DNA of 64,000 bases from Neotamlana nanhaiensis (GCF_000943555.1 NZ_JTDV01000013.1:62001-126000), one strand, 5' to 3'. Shown: positions 8,839-16,908, counted from the stretch's first letter. Made by a program: numbers and translations. Notes: a model not told the origin generated them from the letters alone.

Positions 8839-10758
8839 TTATTTTATAATTTTAATATCTGGTGTTTTAGGTTTAGGCATACCAACACCCAAATAAAATC
8901 CAGTGTGAGCAGGTTGATTGTAGCCAACATTTTGCCATGCAATACTTGTGCGATACAATGGGTCGTGCATTAAGGTAAAAATGCGTTCGTTGGTCGGGTA
9001 TGGTGTTGAGAATATAACCAGTTTGGTATTGGCATCGTTTCTCCAAATAATTTCTTCGCGCCAATCGCCAAACAAATCCGCAATTAAACAAGGGTTTGAT
9101 TTCGTGCCATTGTTGCTACGTAAGCTCATATTGTCGAAGTTGTAAGCGCTTAATAAAACTTTGGTGGTTTCGGTATCGGCATCCCATTTAGAGATGACGG
9201 TTTTATCGGCAATTTCACGAAGTAAATCGCCATCCCACCATGCGAACATGTTAAAACTAGCACCGCGTCGTCCTGCTGTTGGATAGGTTTTAGTAATAAC
9301 CTCGCCTTTTAAATCGTGAATTCCTGTACCGTTCGAAGCCCACATTTCGGCACCTAAGTGATTCGGGTCTATATCGGCAATAACGCCACGACCAATATCG
9401 CCACGACCTGGAACACTCCAAAATACTTCCCCAGTTTTAGGATCGCGATAATCCATTTGCGGAACACTTGGGCGGTTGGCTTCTTCATGAACCATAAAAT
9501 ATTCTAAACCTTCGCGTGTGGGATCAAAATCACCTAAATGACTGGCGTCGCCATGACCAAAGCCCGTAGAGTAAAGTCCTGTGCCATCATCATCAATCGC
9601 ACAGGAACCAAACTGAATTTCATCTTTACCATCATCATCAACATCACCAACGGTAATACTATGGTTTCCTTGTCCAAAATAGGCTTTGTTTTTTTCTTCG
9701 TTGGTATCGAAAACCCAACGTGTTTTCAGTTTGTTATTTTTAAAATCGTAAGCCGCAATTACGGTTCTTGTGTAATACCCGCGGCTAAACACCAAACTAG
9801 GATGTTTTCCGTCAAGGTAAGCTACACAAGCTAAAAATCGATCCACACGGTTACCGTAACCATCACCCCAATCGTTCACATTGCCACGTGCAGGAATATA
9901 ATTTTCGGTGGTAATGAATTTACCAGTTTCACCAGAAAATACGCTTAAAAACTCAGGGCCTTCTAATACGTAACCGCGTTCGTTGCGATAATCGGCATTG
10001 GCATCACCAAGAATTTTACCGTTACTATCAGTAGTACCATCGGCGGTTTTGCAGGCAACTTCGGCTTTTCCGTCGCCATCAAAATCATAGACTAAAAATT
10101 GTGTGTAATGCGCTCCAGAGCGAATGTTTTTTCCTAAATCTATGGTCCAAAGTATATCGCCGTTAAATTCTAATCCTTGTAAAATGGTGTTTCCGGTGTA
10201 ACCGCGATGCGAATTATCGTGCGCATTTGTAGGATACCATTTTAATACGATTTCGTATTGTCCGTCGCCATCTAAATCACCTACAGAAGCATCACTAGCG
10301 GTGTATTTAAATTCACGACCATCGGGCGAAGTACCTCCTTTTGGAGCGGTAATAGGTATGGTTTTGTAAATGTTATTCCAAACCGAAATGGGTTCCGAAG
10401 GTTTTTGTTCTTTGCCATTAAGCACCAAAGCCACTTTGTAAGTTTCGTTTGTTACAATTTTATCAACAAAATTACTGGCGTCTGTAATTGGGGTAGAGTT
10501 AAGCTTTTTATCGTTGCGGTACAAATTGTATGCACCGTTCTCAAATTCGGGAGCTAAAATGCGCCAACTGATTAAAACGTCTTCAGATGATGTTCTAACA
10601 GCTAAAAGTCCGCGATCTAAATGTTCCATTTGTTTTTGTGCAATACTGAAGAAACTCAGAAGCAGAAAAATTGTAAATGAAATTTTTTTTAAGAAGGTGT
10701 TAAAATATGAATGTGGCGGTTTTGGAGTAAAACATGATGATGAAAACGATTTTTTCAT
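8839..10758 (-). CDS. PL11 rhamnogalacturonan lyase
   Basis: A 639-residue secreted polysaccharide lyase of family 11, the family of Bacillus YesW/YesX, which cleaves the rhamnose-galacturonate backbone of rhamnogalacturonan I by beta-elimination. A signal peptide with a long n-region (about 1-41, ending in FSIAQ) precedes MEHLDRGLLAVRTS, an N-terminal beta domain, and the eight-bladed propeller with repeated Ca-binding DxDGDG loops (VGDLDGDGQYEIVLKW, YDFDGDGKAEV, VGDVDDDGKDEI). The stretches SGAHYTQF and GYYTRTVIAAYD are highly typical. Length fits the family. It is transcribed convergently to the AraC gene and has its own promoter upstream of 10758. Endo- versus exo-action cannot be read from the sequence. 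This gene is the strongest evidence for the substrate of the locus. Confidence 0.96.
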   Translation of the reverse strand: MKKSFSSSCFTPKPPHSYFNTFLKKISFTIFLLLSFFSIAQKQMEHLDRGLLAVRTSSEDVLISWRILAPEFENGAYNLYRNDKKLNSTPITDASNFVDKIVTNETYKVALVLNGKEQKPSEPISVWNNIYKTIPITAPKGGTSPDGREFKYTASDASVGDLDGDGQYEIVLKWYPTNAHDNSHRGYTGNTILQGLEFNGDILWTIDLGKNIRSGAHYTQFLVYDFDGDGKAEVACKTADGTTDSNGKILGDANADYRNERGYVLEGPEFLSVFSGETGKFITTENYIPARGNVNDWGDGYGNRVDRFLACVAYLDGKHPSLVFSRGYYTRTVIAAYDFKNNKLKTRWVFDTNEEKNKAYFGQGNHSITVGDVDDDGKDEIQFGSCAIDDDGTGLYSTGFGHGDASHLGDFDPTREGLEYFMVHEEANRPSVPQMDYRDPKTGEVFWSVPGRGDIGRGVIADIDPNHLGAEMWASNGTGIHDLKGEVITKTYPTAGRRGASFNMFAWWDGDLLREIADKTVISKWDADTETTKVLLSAYNFDNMSLRSNNGTKSNPCLIADLFGDWREEIIWRNDANTKLVIFSTPYPTNERIFTLMHDPLYRTSIAWQNVGYNQPAHTGFYLGVGMPKPKTPDIKIIK

Positions 10759-11126
10759 AAAGGTTGGTTGTTGGTGATTATTTTAAAATGACTTTAAATG
10801 TTTTACTTCTTAGGTGTTTAAGTTGATCTCGCCGTTAGAAGTAAAGTTTGTTTGCATCAATAATCTTGCCGTTTTGTAATTAATGTTCAGTTGACTATTC
10901 AACAAAAAAACTAAAAGTACATTAAACTATTCAAGACTTGCTAGCCATTTTATAATTTTAATGTTATCAAACTTTTGGTTAATGAGTAAAAATAAGTTTT
11001 GTAAACAAACAAACCATCTTGTGGTATCATGCTTACGGATGAAAGGTTGAATTTTAAATATCTATCTAATTAATTTTTGAAAGCCGTATTTATTTTGAAA
11101 CTTTGTTGCTAGTGTAAACACAATTT
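10759..11126. other. Intergenic region between divergent PL11 and pnuC genes
   Basis: A 368-base AT-rich gap holding the promoters of two diverging transcripts. No ORF of useful size, no TPP-type conserved core (CTGAGA and GAACCTGA strings are absent) and no strong hairpin was found. A TPP riboswitch in front of pnuC is therefore not supported. Confidence 0.6.
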
Positions 11127-11759
11127 ATGATTTCAATTTTTGATTATTTTTTCGGACAATACGCTGAATATGAAACCGTAGACATTATTCTAGAGGCTAT
11201 TGCTATAGTTTTTGGATTTCTCTCGGTAATCTATTCAAAAAAAAATAGTGTTTTAGTGTTTCCTACAGGCATGGTAAGTACCTTGATTTTTGTGTATTTA
11301 CTCTTAAAATGGGAATTGTTAGGTGATATGATGATTAACGCCTACTATTTTATAATGAGTGTGTATGGTTGGTATATTTGGACGAAGAAAATTGATGCTG
11401 AACATGTTACTCCTATTTCGCGAACCACGTTTAACGAAAAAAAAATAAGTTCGGCTATATTTTTGGCAACATTGGTTTTTGTTTACTTAGTTTATACAGC
11501 ATTTGATAAATGGACAAGTTGGGTAGCCTATATAGACACATTAACCACAGCTATATTTTTTGTTGGTATGTGGCTTATGGCAAAACGAAAACTTGAAAAC
11601 TGGATATTTTGGATAATTGGCGATGTCATATCGGTGCCCTTATATTTTTATAAAGGCTTTACATTAACGAGTTTGCAATATTTAGTATTTACAATAATAG
11701 CCTATTATGGTTATAAAGCATGGAAGAAAAACTTAAACAGCAGCCAGCAAATTGCATAA
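11127..11759 (+). CDS. pnuC: PnuC-family vitamin precursor transporter
   Basis: A 210-residue integral membrane protein with about seven helices and the PnuC signature SVYGWYIWTKK near residue 80. PnuC carriers are facilitators for nicotinamide riboside; relatives named PnuT and PnuX carry thiamine and riboflavin. Uptake is driven by phosphorylation of the cargo in the cytoplasm. The next gene, overlapping by 40 bases, is a NadR-like P-loop kinase, which favours nicotinamide riboside. The thiamine receptor and thi operon a few kb downstream leave thiamine as the alternative, although no TPP riboswitch precedes this gene. Confident on family, undecided on cargo. Confidence 0.88.
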   Translation: MISIFDYFFGQYAEYETVDIILEAIAIVFGFLSVIYSKKNSVLVFPTGMVSTLIFVYLLLKWELLGDMMINAYYFIMSVYGWYIWTKKIDAEHVTPISRTTFNEKKISSAIFLATLVFVYLVYTAFDKWTSWVAYIDTLTTAIFFVGMWLMAKRKLENWIFWIIGDVISVPLYFYKGFTLTSLQYLVFTIIAYYGYKAWKKNLNSSQQIA

Positions 11760-12289
11760 AAGTCGTTTTGTTTGGTCCCGAATCTACTGGTAAAACCACA
11801 TTGTCGAGGCAGTTGGCACGGTATTACAATTCTATTTGGGTGCCCGAATATGCGCGCGAGTATCTTCAAAATAAATGGAATAACGAGCGAAAAACTTGTG
11901 AAGCAAACGATTTGGTGCCTATTGCCATTGGCCAAATGGAACTTGAAAACGAGCTTGCCCAAAAAACCGATACTATTCTAATTTGCGACACCGATTTACT
12001 AGAAACTAAAGTTTATTCCGATGCGTATTACGTGGGCAGTTGCGATCCCATTTTAGAAAAATACGCCATAGAAAACACCTACGATTTATATTTTTTAACC
12101 TATATAGATACGCCTTGGGAGCCAGACGATTTACGTGATAAACCCAATCGAAGAGAAAAAATGTTTAAGGCTTTCGAGGATACTTTAATAAAATACAACC
12201 GTCCCTACGTACTACTAAAAGGTAACAAAACAGAACGATTAGAAATAGCAGTAAAGCATATTAACAAAATTCTAAAAAGTACAAACTAA
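11720..12289 (+). CDS. NadR-like P-loop ribosylnicotinamide kinase
   Basis: A 189-residue cytoplasmic ATPase/kinase. The Walker A motif is GPESTGKTT (residues 19-27), very close to GPESSGKS of the C-terminal kinase domain of NadR, followed by VPEYAREYL, also typical of that domain. The N-terminal adenylyltransferase domain of full NadR is missing, so it would only phosphorylate, for example nicotinamide riboside to NMN. The start ATG lies inside the end of pnuC (40-base overlap) and the stop overlaps the next ATG (TAATG), so the genes are translationally coupled. This pairing suggests metabolic trapping of what PnuC brings in. Because of the thiamine genes nearby, a thiamine kinase role is a less likely alternative. 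Confidence 0.85.
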   Translation: MEEKLKQQPANCIKVVLFGPESTGKTTLSRQLARYYNSIWVPEYAREYLQNKWNNERKTCEANDLVPIAIGQMELENELAQKTDTILICDTDLLETKVYSDAYYVGSCDPILEKYAIENTYDLYFLTYIDTPWEPDDLRDKPNRREKMFKAFEDTLIKYNRPYVLLKGNKTERLEIAVKHINKILKSTN

Positions 12290-13833
12290 TGTTTACAGAA
12301 AAAGATCTCGAACAAATTAAGCAAAAGGGCATTACGCTAGAGCAGGTTGAAGCTCAAGTGTCGCGTATTAAAAATGGCATGTCGTATTCCAATTTAATAT
12401 CGGCAGCAACCATTGGCGATGGTATTGAAAAATACGACGATGCCACCATGCAACAACTTATTGAAAGCTACAACGCCAAACAAGATAGCCTAGATATTTT
12501 AAAGTTTGTGCCAGCTTCTGGTGCGGCAACGCGTATGTTTAAATTTCTGTTTCAATTTTTAAATAAATTCAACCCAGAAACCGATACGATTGAGACTTAC
12601 GCCGAAGCTAATAATGATAAATTGATAAAAGCGTTTTTTGAAGGTTTAGAGCAATTTCCGTTTTACGAAACAGTTATGGCTAAAGCAAAAGACCTAAACC
12701 CTAATTTTGATGCGTTAACCGAAAGCGAAGCCAGTTATAAAATTGTTGAAACAGTTTTGAGCGAAGAAGGTTTAAACTATAGCTTTTTACCAAAAGGCTT
12801 ATTGCCATTTCATAAATACGATGCCGGTGCAAAAACACCATTTCAAGAGCATTTAATGGAATCGAAAATTTATGCCTCATCAAACGGAAAAGCTAATTTA
12901 CATTTTACCGTTTCAGAGAAGCATCATTCGTATTTTAAAGCTGAATTTGAAGCTGTAAAAGAAGCGCTTGAAGCCGAAACAGGCATCAGTTTTAATGTAA
13001 CGTATTCTTATCAAAACGAGGCTACCGAAACTTTAGCGCTAACAACCAAAAACGAAATCTTTAGAAAAGAAGACGGTTCCATTTTATTCAGACCAGCCGG
13101 TCATGGCGCTTTGCTTGAAAACTTAAATCAGTTAGATAGCGATATTATCTTCATAAAAAACATCGATAATATTGTGGTTTTAGAGATGAATAAGGATATT
13201 TCAAACTACAAAAAGGTACTTGCTGCAGTATTGCTTGAAGCGCAAGAACAAGCATTTGCTTATTTAAATGATTTAGATAGTGATGCTGATGAAGCGAAGT
13301 TACTAGAAATTGCTGCTTTTGTAAAAAGTAAATTGAATGTGGTTTTAGATGATGATTTTGATGATTTCTCGAAAGTTGAAAAAGTTACTTATTTAAAAGA
13401 TCGTCTAAACCGTCCAATTCGAGTTTGCGGAATGGTTAAAAATGAAGGTGAACCTGGTGGTGGCCCATTTTGGGTTAAAGATGAAGACGGAAACACCTCG
13501 TTACAAGTAGTAGAGTTTGCTCAAATTGATGATAAAAATTCACAGCAAAACGATATTGTACAAAATGCAACACATTTTAATCCAACCGATTTGGTTTGTG
13601 GTGTAAAAAATTACAAAGGAGAAAAGTTCGATTTAATGCAATATGTCGATCCTGAAGCGGCGTTTATTACCATGAAAACCCAAAACGGTATCGATATTCA
13701 AGCATTGGAATTACCAGGACTTTGGAATGGTAGTATGGCCTATTGGAACTCTATTTTTGTTGAGGTTCCCGTAGAAACGTTTAACCCTGTAAAAACAGTA
13801 AACGATTTATTAAAACCAGTACATCAAGCCTAG
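12289..13833 (+). CDS. DUF4301 family protein
   Basis: A 514-residue soluble protein of the DUF4301 family, found almost only in Bacteroidota. Visible conserved stretches are KFVPASGAATRMFKFLFQ (about 79-96), FRPAGHGALLENLNQLDSDI and RVCGMVKNEGEPGGGPFWV. The first resembles the GxGTR loop of sugar-nucleotide transferases, and ILFRPAGHGALLENL recalls the same Rossmann-like nucleotidyltransferase fold, so a nucleotidyltransferase-type activity is conceivable; I know of no proven function. Its start codon overlaps the stop of the NadR-like kinase and its stop overlaps the GTG start of arfB, so it is locked into a four-gene operon with a vitamin transporter and a kinase. Confidence 0.85.
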   Translation: MFTEKDLEQIKQKGITLEQVEAQVSRIKNGMSYSNLISAATIGDGIEKYDDATMQQLIESYNAKQDSLDILKFVPASGAATRMFKFLFQFLNKFNPETDTIETYAEANNDKLIKAFFEGLEQFPFYETVMAKAKDLNPNFDALTESEASYKIVETVLSEEGLNYSFLPKGLLPFHKYDAGAKTPFQEHLMESKIYASSNGKANLHFTVSEKHHSYFKAEFEAVKEALEAETGISFNVTYSYQNEATETLALTTKNEIFRKEDGSILFRPAGHGALLENLNQLDSDIIFIKNIDNIVVLEMNKDISNYKKVLAAVLLEAQEQAFAYLNDLDSDADEAKLLEIAAFVKSKLNVVLDDDFDDFSKVEKVTYLKDRLNRPIRVCGMVKNEGEPGGGPFWVKDEDGNTSLQVVEFAQIDDKNSQQNDIVQNATHFNPTDLVCGVKNYKGEKFDLMQYVDPEAAFITMKTQNGIDIQALELPGLWNGSMAYWNSIFVEVPVETFNPVKTVNDLLKPVHQA

Positions 13834-14243
13834 TGAAAATTAAAGAAGACACCTTAATACAAGAACTCGCCTTTAAAGCTATTCGTAGCTCGGGTAGTGG
13901 TGGGCAACACGTAAATAAGGTGTCTTCAAAAATTGAATTGACCTTTAATTTAAAGGATTCGCAAGCCTTATCCGAACTTCAAAAATTACGCATCGAAGAA
14001 AAGCTTAAAAATAAACTGACTAACGATGGTGTTTTGGTGCTGCAATGTGGCGAAACTCGAAGTCAGCATAAAAATAAAGCCATTATTATCCAACGATTTT
14101 TAGAATTAATAAAAGCATCGTTGGTGGTTTCTAAAAAACGTATTCCAACAAAAGTGCCTAAATCGGTAATAAAGAAGCGGTTAAAAAACAAACGACAACT
14201 AGCCGATAAAAAAGCAAATCGCAGAAAACCAGATATTCAGTAA
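13833..14243 (+). CDS. arfB: Alternative ribosome rescue factor ArfB
   Basis: A 136-residue peptidyl-tRNA hydrolase of the ArfB (YaeJ) family that frees ribosomes stalled on mRNAs lacking a stop codon. The catalytic GGQ is at residues 23-25 in SSGSGGQHVNKVSSKIEL, and the C-terminal tail is very basic (KSVIKKRLKNKRQLADKKANRR), as needed to enter the empty mRNA channel. The start is GTG, overlapping the upstream stop as TAGTG, so translation is coupled to DUF4301. It ends 60 bases before the first TPP riboswitch. Its link with the vitamin genes is probably positional only. Confidence 0.93.
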   Translation: MKIKEDTLIQELAFKAIRSSGSGGQHVNKVSSKIELTFNLKDSQALSELQKLRIEEKLKNKLTNDGVLVLQCGETRSQHKNKAIIIQRFLELIKASLVVSKKRIPTKVPKSVIKKRLKNKRQLADKKANRRKPDIQ

Positions 14244-14283
14244 AAAGTTGTAAATAAATTATAAAAATTTAACATTTCGTTTT

Positions 14284-14291
14284 TATCTTTG
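14284..14291 (+). promoter_or_regulatory. TAnnTTTG promoter element before TPP riboswitch 1
   Basis: TATCTTTG exactly fits the Bacteroidota -7 consensus TAnnTTTG. Transcription would begin near 14296, right at the 5' strand of the riboswitch P1 stem (CGTTC at 14295-14299), which supports the call. No clear -33 TTG was found at the usual distance. Confidence 0.55.
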
Positions 14292-14294
14292 CGT

Positions 14295-14416
14295 CGTTCT
14301 CAAAAAGGGGTGCTTACTTAATTCAAAATTCTGAATTCAGAATTTTGAATTAAAAAAAGGCTGAGATCATACCCAACGAACCTAGAACAGGTAATGCTGT
14401 TTAGGGACTACGAACG
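14295..14416 (+). ncRNA. TPP riboswitch (thi-box) upstream of thiamine receptor gene
   Basis: The conserved core is clear: GGGGTGC at 14307-14313, GGCTGAGATCATACCC at 14359-14374, GAACCTAGAACAGGTAATG at 14378-14396 and AGGGA at 14403-14407. P1 can be closed by CGTTC (14295-14299) with GAACG (14412-14416). The arm between GGGGTGC and GGCTGAGA, the variable P3 extension, holds a perfect 36-base palindrome (14318-14353). It should switch off the downstream TonB-dependent receptor when thiamine pyrophosphate is plentiful. Confidence 0.95.
14318..14353. repeat. Perfect 36-base palindrome in riboswitch P3 arm
   Basis: The two 18-base halves, TTAATTCAAAATTCTGAA and its exact reverse complement, have no mismatch and no loop. 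It shares the 12-mer GAATTCAGAATT with the tandem repeat in leuS (38022-38056), which hints at a dispersed repeat inserted into the tolerant arm of the riboswitch. Confidence 0.9.
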
Positions 14417-14421
14417 TAAAT

Positions 14422-14473
14422 AAAATGTCTAGTAGACATTTTTAGTGAGTATCAAAAAAACTATGTTTTTTTG
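14422..14473 (+). promoter_or_regulatory. Two hairpins after TPP riboswitch 1 (expression platform candidates)
   Basis: Hairpin 1 pairs AAAATGTCT (14422-14430) with AGACATTTT (14434-14442). Hairpin 2 pairs CAAAAAAAC (14453-14461) with GTTTTTTTG (14465-14473), leaving a T-rich 3' side like a weak intrinsic terminator. Both lie between the aptamer and the receptor start at 14558, where an expression platform is expected. Both are AT-rich, so the call is tentative. Confidence 0.45.
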
Positions 14474-14557
14474 CTTTTAACGTGCGTTCAACAAATCATT
14501 TTTTACTAACAACAAAGAATAATTACCTCTTTTTATTCGATTAATTTTTTAATCGAC

Positions 14558-16738
14558 ATGAAAAATTTATTCATTAATTTGTCATTCCTGCGAAGGCAGG
14601 AATCTCATCGATTGGCGTGTTTCACTTTAATATTTGCTTTAATTTGCTTTGAAGGATACGCGCAACAAAACCAAACCCAAAACGATTCTACATCAACCCA
14701 AAAACTAGACGAAGTTTTAGTTAACGCAGTGCGTGTAGATGCCGATTCGCCCATTACACACTCCGATGTGAGTAAACAAGAATTGGCGAAACGTAATTTA
14801 GGGCAGGACATTCCAACCTTATTAAACTATTTACCATCGGTAGTAACCACTAGTGATGCCGGTGCTGGTGTGGGTTACAGTAGTATTCGTGTACGTGGTA
14901 CAGATGGTACGCGTGTAAATATTACCATTAATGGAATTCCGTATAACGATCCTGAAAGCCAAGGGACGTTTTGGGTGAATTTAGGTGATTTTGCCTCATC
15001 AACCGAGAGTTTACAATTGCAACGTGGTGTTGGTACATCAACCAATGGTTCAGCGGCTTTTGGAGCCAGCTTAAACTTACTTACCGATGCTTTTTCTGAA
15101 GAAGCTTCAGGTGAAATTGCCAACAGTTTTGGTAGTTACAACACCAGAAAACACACGGTAAAATTAAGTACAGGTTTACTTAATGATCATTTTGAAATTT
15201 CTGGGCGTTTCTCAAAAATTAATTCCGATGGTTATGTAGATCGTGCCTTTACCGATTTAAAATCGTATTTCCTTCAAGGTATTTATAAAGATGATAATAC
15301 CTTAATAAAGGCTTTAACTTTTGGTAATCAGGAATACACGTATCAAGCTTGGTATGGTTTAACTGCCGATGAGTTGCGGGAAGACCGTCGCCAAAATCCA
15401 TACACTTACGATAATGAAACCGATAATTACTGGCAAAACCATTATCAATTACATTGGAATGAGCGTATAAGTAACAACTGGTCTACAAATATTGGTTTAA
15501 ACTACACCAAAGGAGAAGGCTATTTTGAACAATACAAACCTGAAGAAACGGCTGCAGATTTTGATAATTTAATCGAAGAAGGTTCCGATGTTATTGTGCG
15601 TCGTTGGTTAGATAATCATTTTTACGTGATTAATGCAAACGTTACTTATAAAACATCTGGTTTAGAGTTAATTTCTGGCGGATCGTACAATACATATTCT
15701 GGTGATCATTTTGGTGAAGTAATTTGGGGAAGCGATTTAGCAGAAGGCACTAACATAAGAGATCGTTATTATTTTGGAGATGCTAAGAAAAGTGATTTTA
15801 GTGTGTTCTCGAAAGCAACTTTTAAATTAGCTGAAACACTTACAGGATTTGTAGATTTACAAGGCCGTTTTGTAAATTATGAAACTGAAGGCTTAGATTC
15901 TGATAGAAACGATTTTAATACCGATACTAATTTTAGTTTCTTTAATCCTAAACTTGGTTTAACCTACAAACCATCGGATAATAATAGCTTTTACGCTTCG
16001 TTTGCTAGAGCCAATCGTGAGCCAAATCGGGACGATTTTAAAGCAGGTGTAACCGAGCACGAAACATTAAATGATATTGAATTAGGTTGGAGACACAACA
16101 CCGATAATGTTGCCCTAAGTACTAATTTATACTACATGTTTTATCAAAATCAATTGGTGTTAACAGGCGAGTTAGATGATGTGGGAAGCCCAATTAGAGC
16201 AACCAGCGGTAAAAGTTACCGCTTAGGTTTAGAGGTTGATGCTACTGTAAAATTCACCAACTTTTTTAACACTACAACCAATGTGGCATTAAGTACTAAC
16301 AAAAACCAAGATTTTACTTCATCTATAGACGGAGAATTGTTAAACTTAGGAAATACCGATATTGCATTTTCACCAAATGTGGTTATTGGAAATGCGTTTA
16401 ATTTTTACCCAACCAAAAATTTACAATTGTCGGTATTAAGTAAATACGTTGGCGAACAATACATGGGTAATATCGACTGGGAATCATCAAAGTTAGATGC
16501 GTATTTTATCAGTGATTTTAACGTAAACTACGAGCTTAAACCAAATAAAATATTTAAATCTATTATACTTTCTGGTTTAGTAAATAACATGTTTAATACC
16601 GAGTATGTGTCTAATGGGTATTTTGGAACTTATGATGACACTTGGTCTACGCCAGGAGAAACAACAACACTAGATTATGCAGGGTATTACCCTCAAGCAA
16701 CCATTAACTTTTTAATGAGTGTTACCTTAAAATTCTAA
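14558..16738 (+). CDS. TonB-dependent receptor, predicted thiamine uptake (OMR1-like)
   Basis: A 726-residue outer-membrane ligand-gated barrel. After a signal peptide (about 1-36, ending in GYAQ) comes the plug domain (about 48-170: LPSVVTTSDAGAGVGYSSIR, VNITINGIPYNDPESQGTFW) and a 22-strand-type barrel ending in SVTLKF with the terminal aromatic residue. It lies directly behind a TPP riboswitch and in front of thiamine biosynthesis genes, so it most likely imports thiamine or a precursor, as predicted for OMR1 of Bacteroidota by comparative genomics of thiamine regulons. Odd feature: residues 9-16 (SFLRRQES) are encoded by a CCTGC...GCAGG palindromic repeat sitting in the signal peptide. 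No other Met offers a shorter start that keeps the hydrophobic core. Confidence 0.93.
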   Translation: MKNLFINLSFLRRQESHRLACFTLIFALICFEGYAQQNQTQNDSTSTQKLDEVLVNAVRVDADSPITHSDVSKQELAKRNLGQDIPTLLNYLPSVVTTSDAGAGVGYSSIRVRGTDGTRVNITINGIPYNDPESQGTFWVNLGDFASSTESLQLQRGVGTSTNGSAAFGASLNLLTDAFSEEASGEIANSFGSYNTRKHTVKLSTGLLNDHFEISGRFSKINSDGYVDRAFTDLKSYFLQGIYKDDNTLIKALTFGNQEYTYQAWYGLTADELREDRRQNPYTYDNETDNYWQNHYQLHWNERISNNWSTNIGLNYTKGEGYFEQYKPEETAADFDNLIEEGSDVIVRRWLDNHFYVINANVTYKTSGLELISGGSYNTYSGDHFGEVIWGSDLAEGTNIRDRYYFGDAKKSDFSVFSKATFKLAETLTGFVDLQGRFVNYETEGLDSDRNDFNTDTNFSFFNPKLGLTYKPSDNNSFYASFARANREPNRDDFKAGVTEHETLNDIELGWRHNTDNVALSTNLYYMFYQNQLVLTGELDDVGSPIRATSGKSYRLGLEVDATVKFTNFFNTTTNVALSTNKNQDFTSSIDGELLNLGNTDIAFSPNVVIGNAFNFYPTKNLQLSVLSKYVGEQYMGNIDWESSKLDAYFISDFNVNYELKPNKIFKSIILSGLVNNMFNTEYVSNGYFGTYDDTWSTPGETTTLDYAGYYPQATINFLMSVTLKF
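14581..14604. repeat. Palindromic repeat inside receptor signal peptide
   Basis: ATTCCTGC (14584-14591) pairs with GCAGGAAT (14596-14603) around a 4-base loop. Strings of this type (CATTCCTGCGAAGGCAGGAATC) are widespread dispersed repeats in many bacterial genomes. A degenerate relative, CATTCTCGTGCAAGCGGGAATCC, lies near 51405-51427. Confidence 0.75.
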
Positions 16739-16761
16739 AAAAGATCATTAACATATTGTAA

Positions 16762-16841
16762 GCTTTAGGAGTAGCTAGTTTTTACTAGTTTGAGAAACAT
16801 CCTTTGAACCTGATTTGGTTAATACCAGCGTAGGGAAAAGT
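16762..16841 (+). ncRNA. TPP riboswitch upstream of thiS-thiC operon
   Basis: The core elements are CTTTAGGAG near 16763-16771, TTTGAGAAACATCC at 16789-16802, GAACCTGATTTGGTTAATACC at 16806 to 16826, GCG at 16828-16830 and TAGGGAAAAG at 16831-16840. It lies 23 bases after the receptor stop codon and ~70 bases before thiS. I find no TAnnTTTG element between the receptor gene and this aptamer, so it may act on transcripts reading through from the receptor gene. Confidence 0.95.
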
Positions 16842-16852
16842 TATTTCTTTAA

Positions 16853-16876
16853 TATGTTTTTTAAAATAAAAACATA
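16853..16876 (+). promoter_or_regulatory. Hairpin between TPP riboswitch 2 and thiS
   Basis: TATGTTTTT (16853-16861) pairs with AAAAACATA (16868-16876). It lies between the aptamer and thiS and may be part of the expression platform, for example by changing access to the thiS start. Low GC makes its stability modest. Confidence 0.4.
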
Positions 16877-16908
16877 ACGCTTCATAAAGTTTACCTAACG
16901 CACATAAA

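Noticed and set aside
10759-11126. A TPP riboswitch in front of pnuC, which would make it a thiamine carrier (PnuT)
   Set aside because: The conserved CTGAGA, ACCTGA and AGGGAA blocks are absent from this gap, so the call is left as PnuC with open cargo.
14582-14605. A twin-arginine export signal in the receptor (LRRQE)
   Set aside because: The arginines come from a dispersed repeat, the motif lacks the F-L-K context, and outer-membrane receptors use Sec export.
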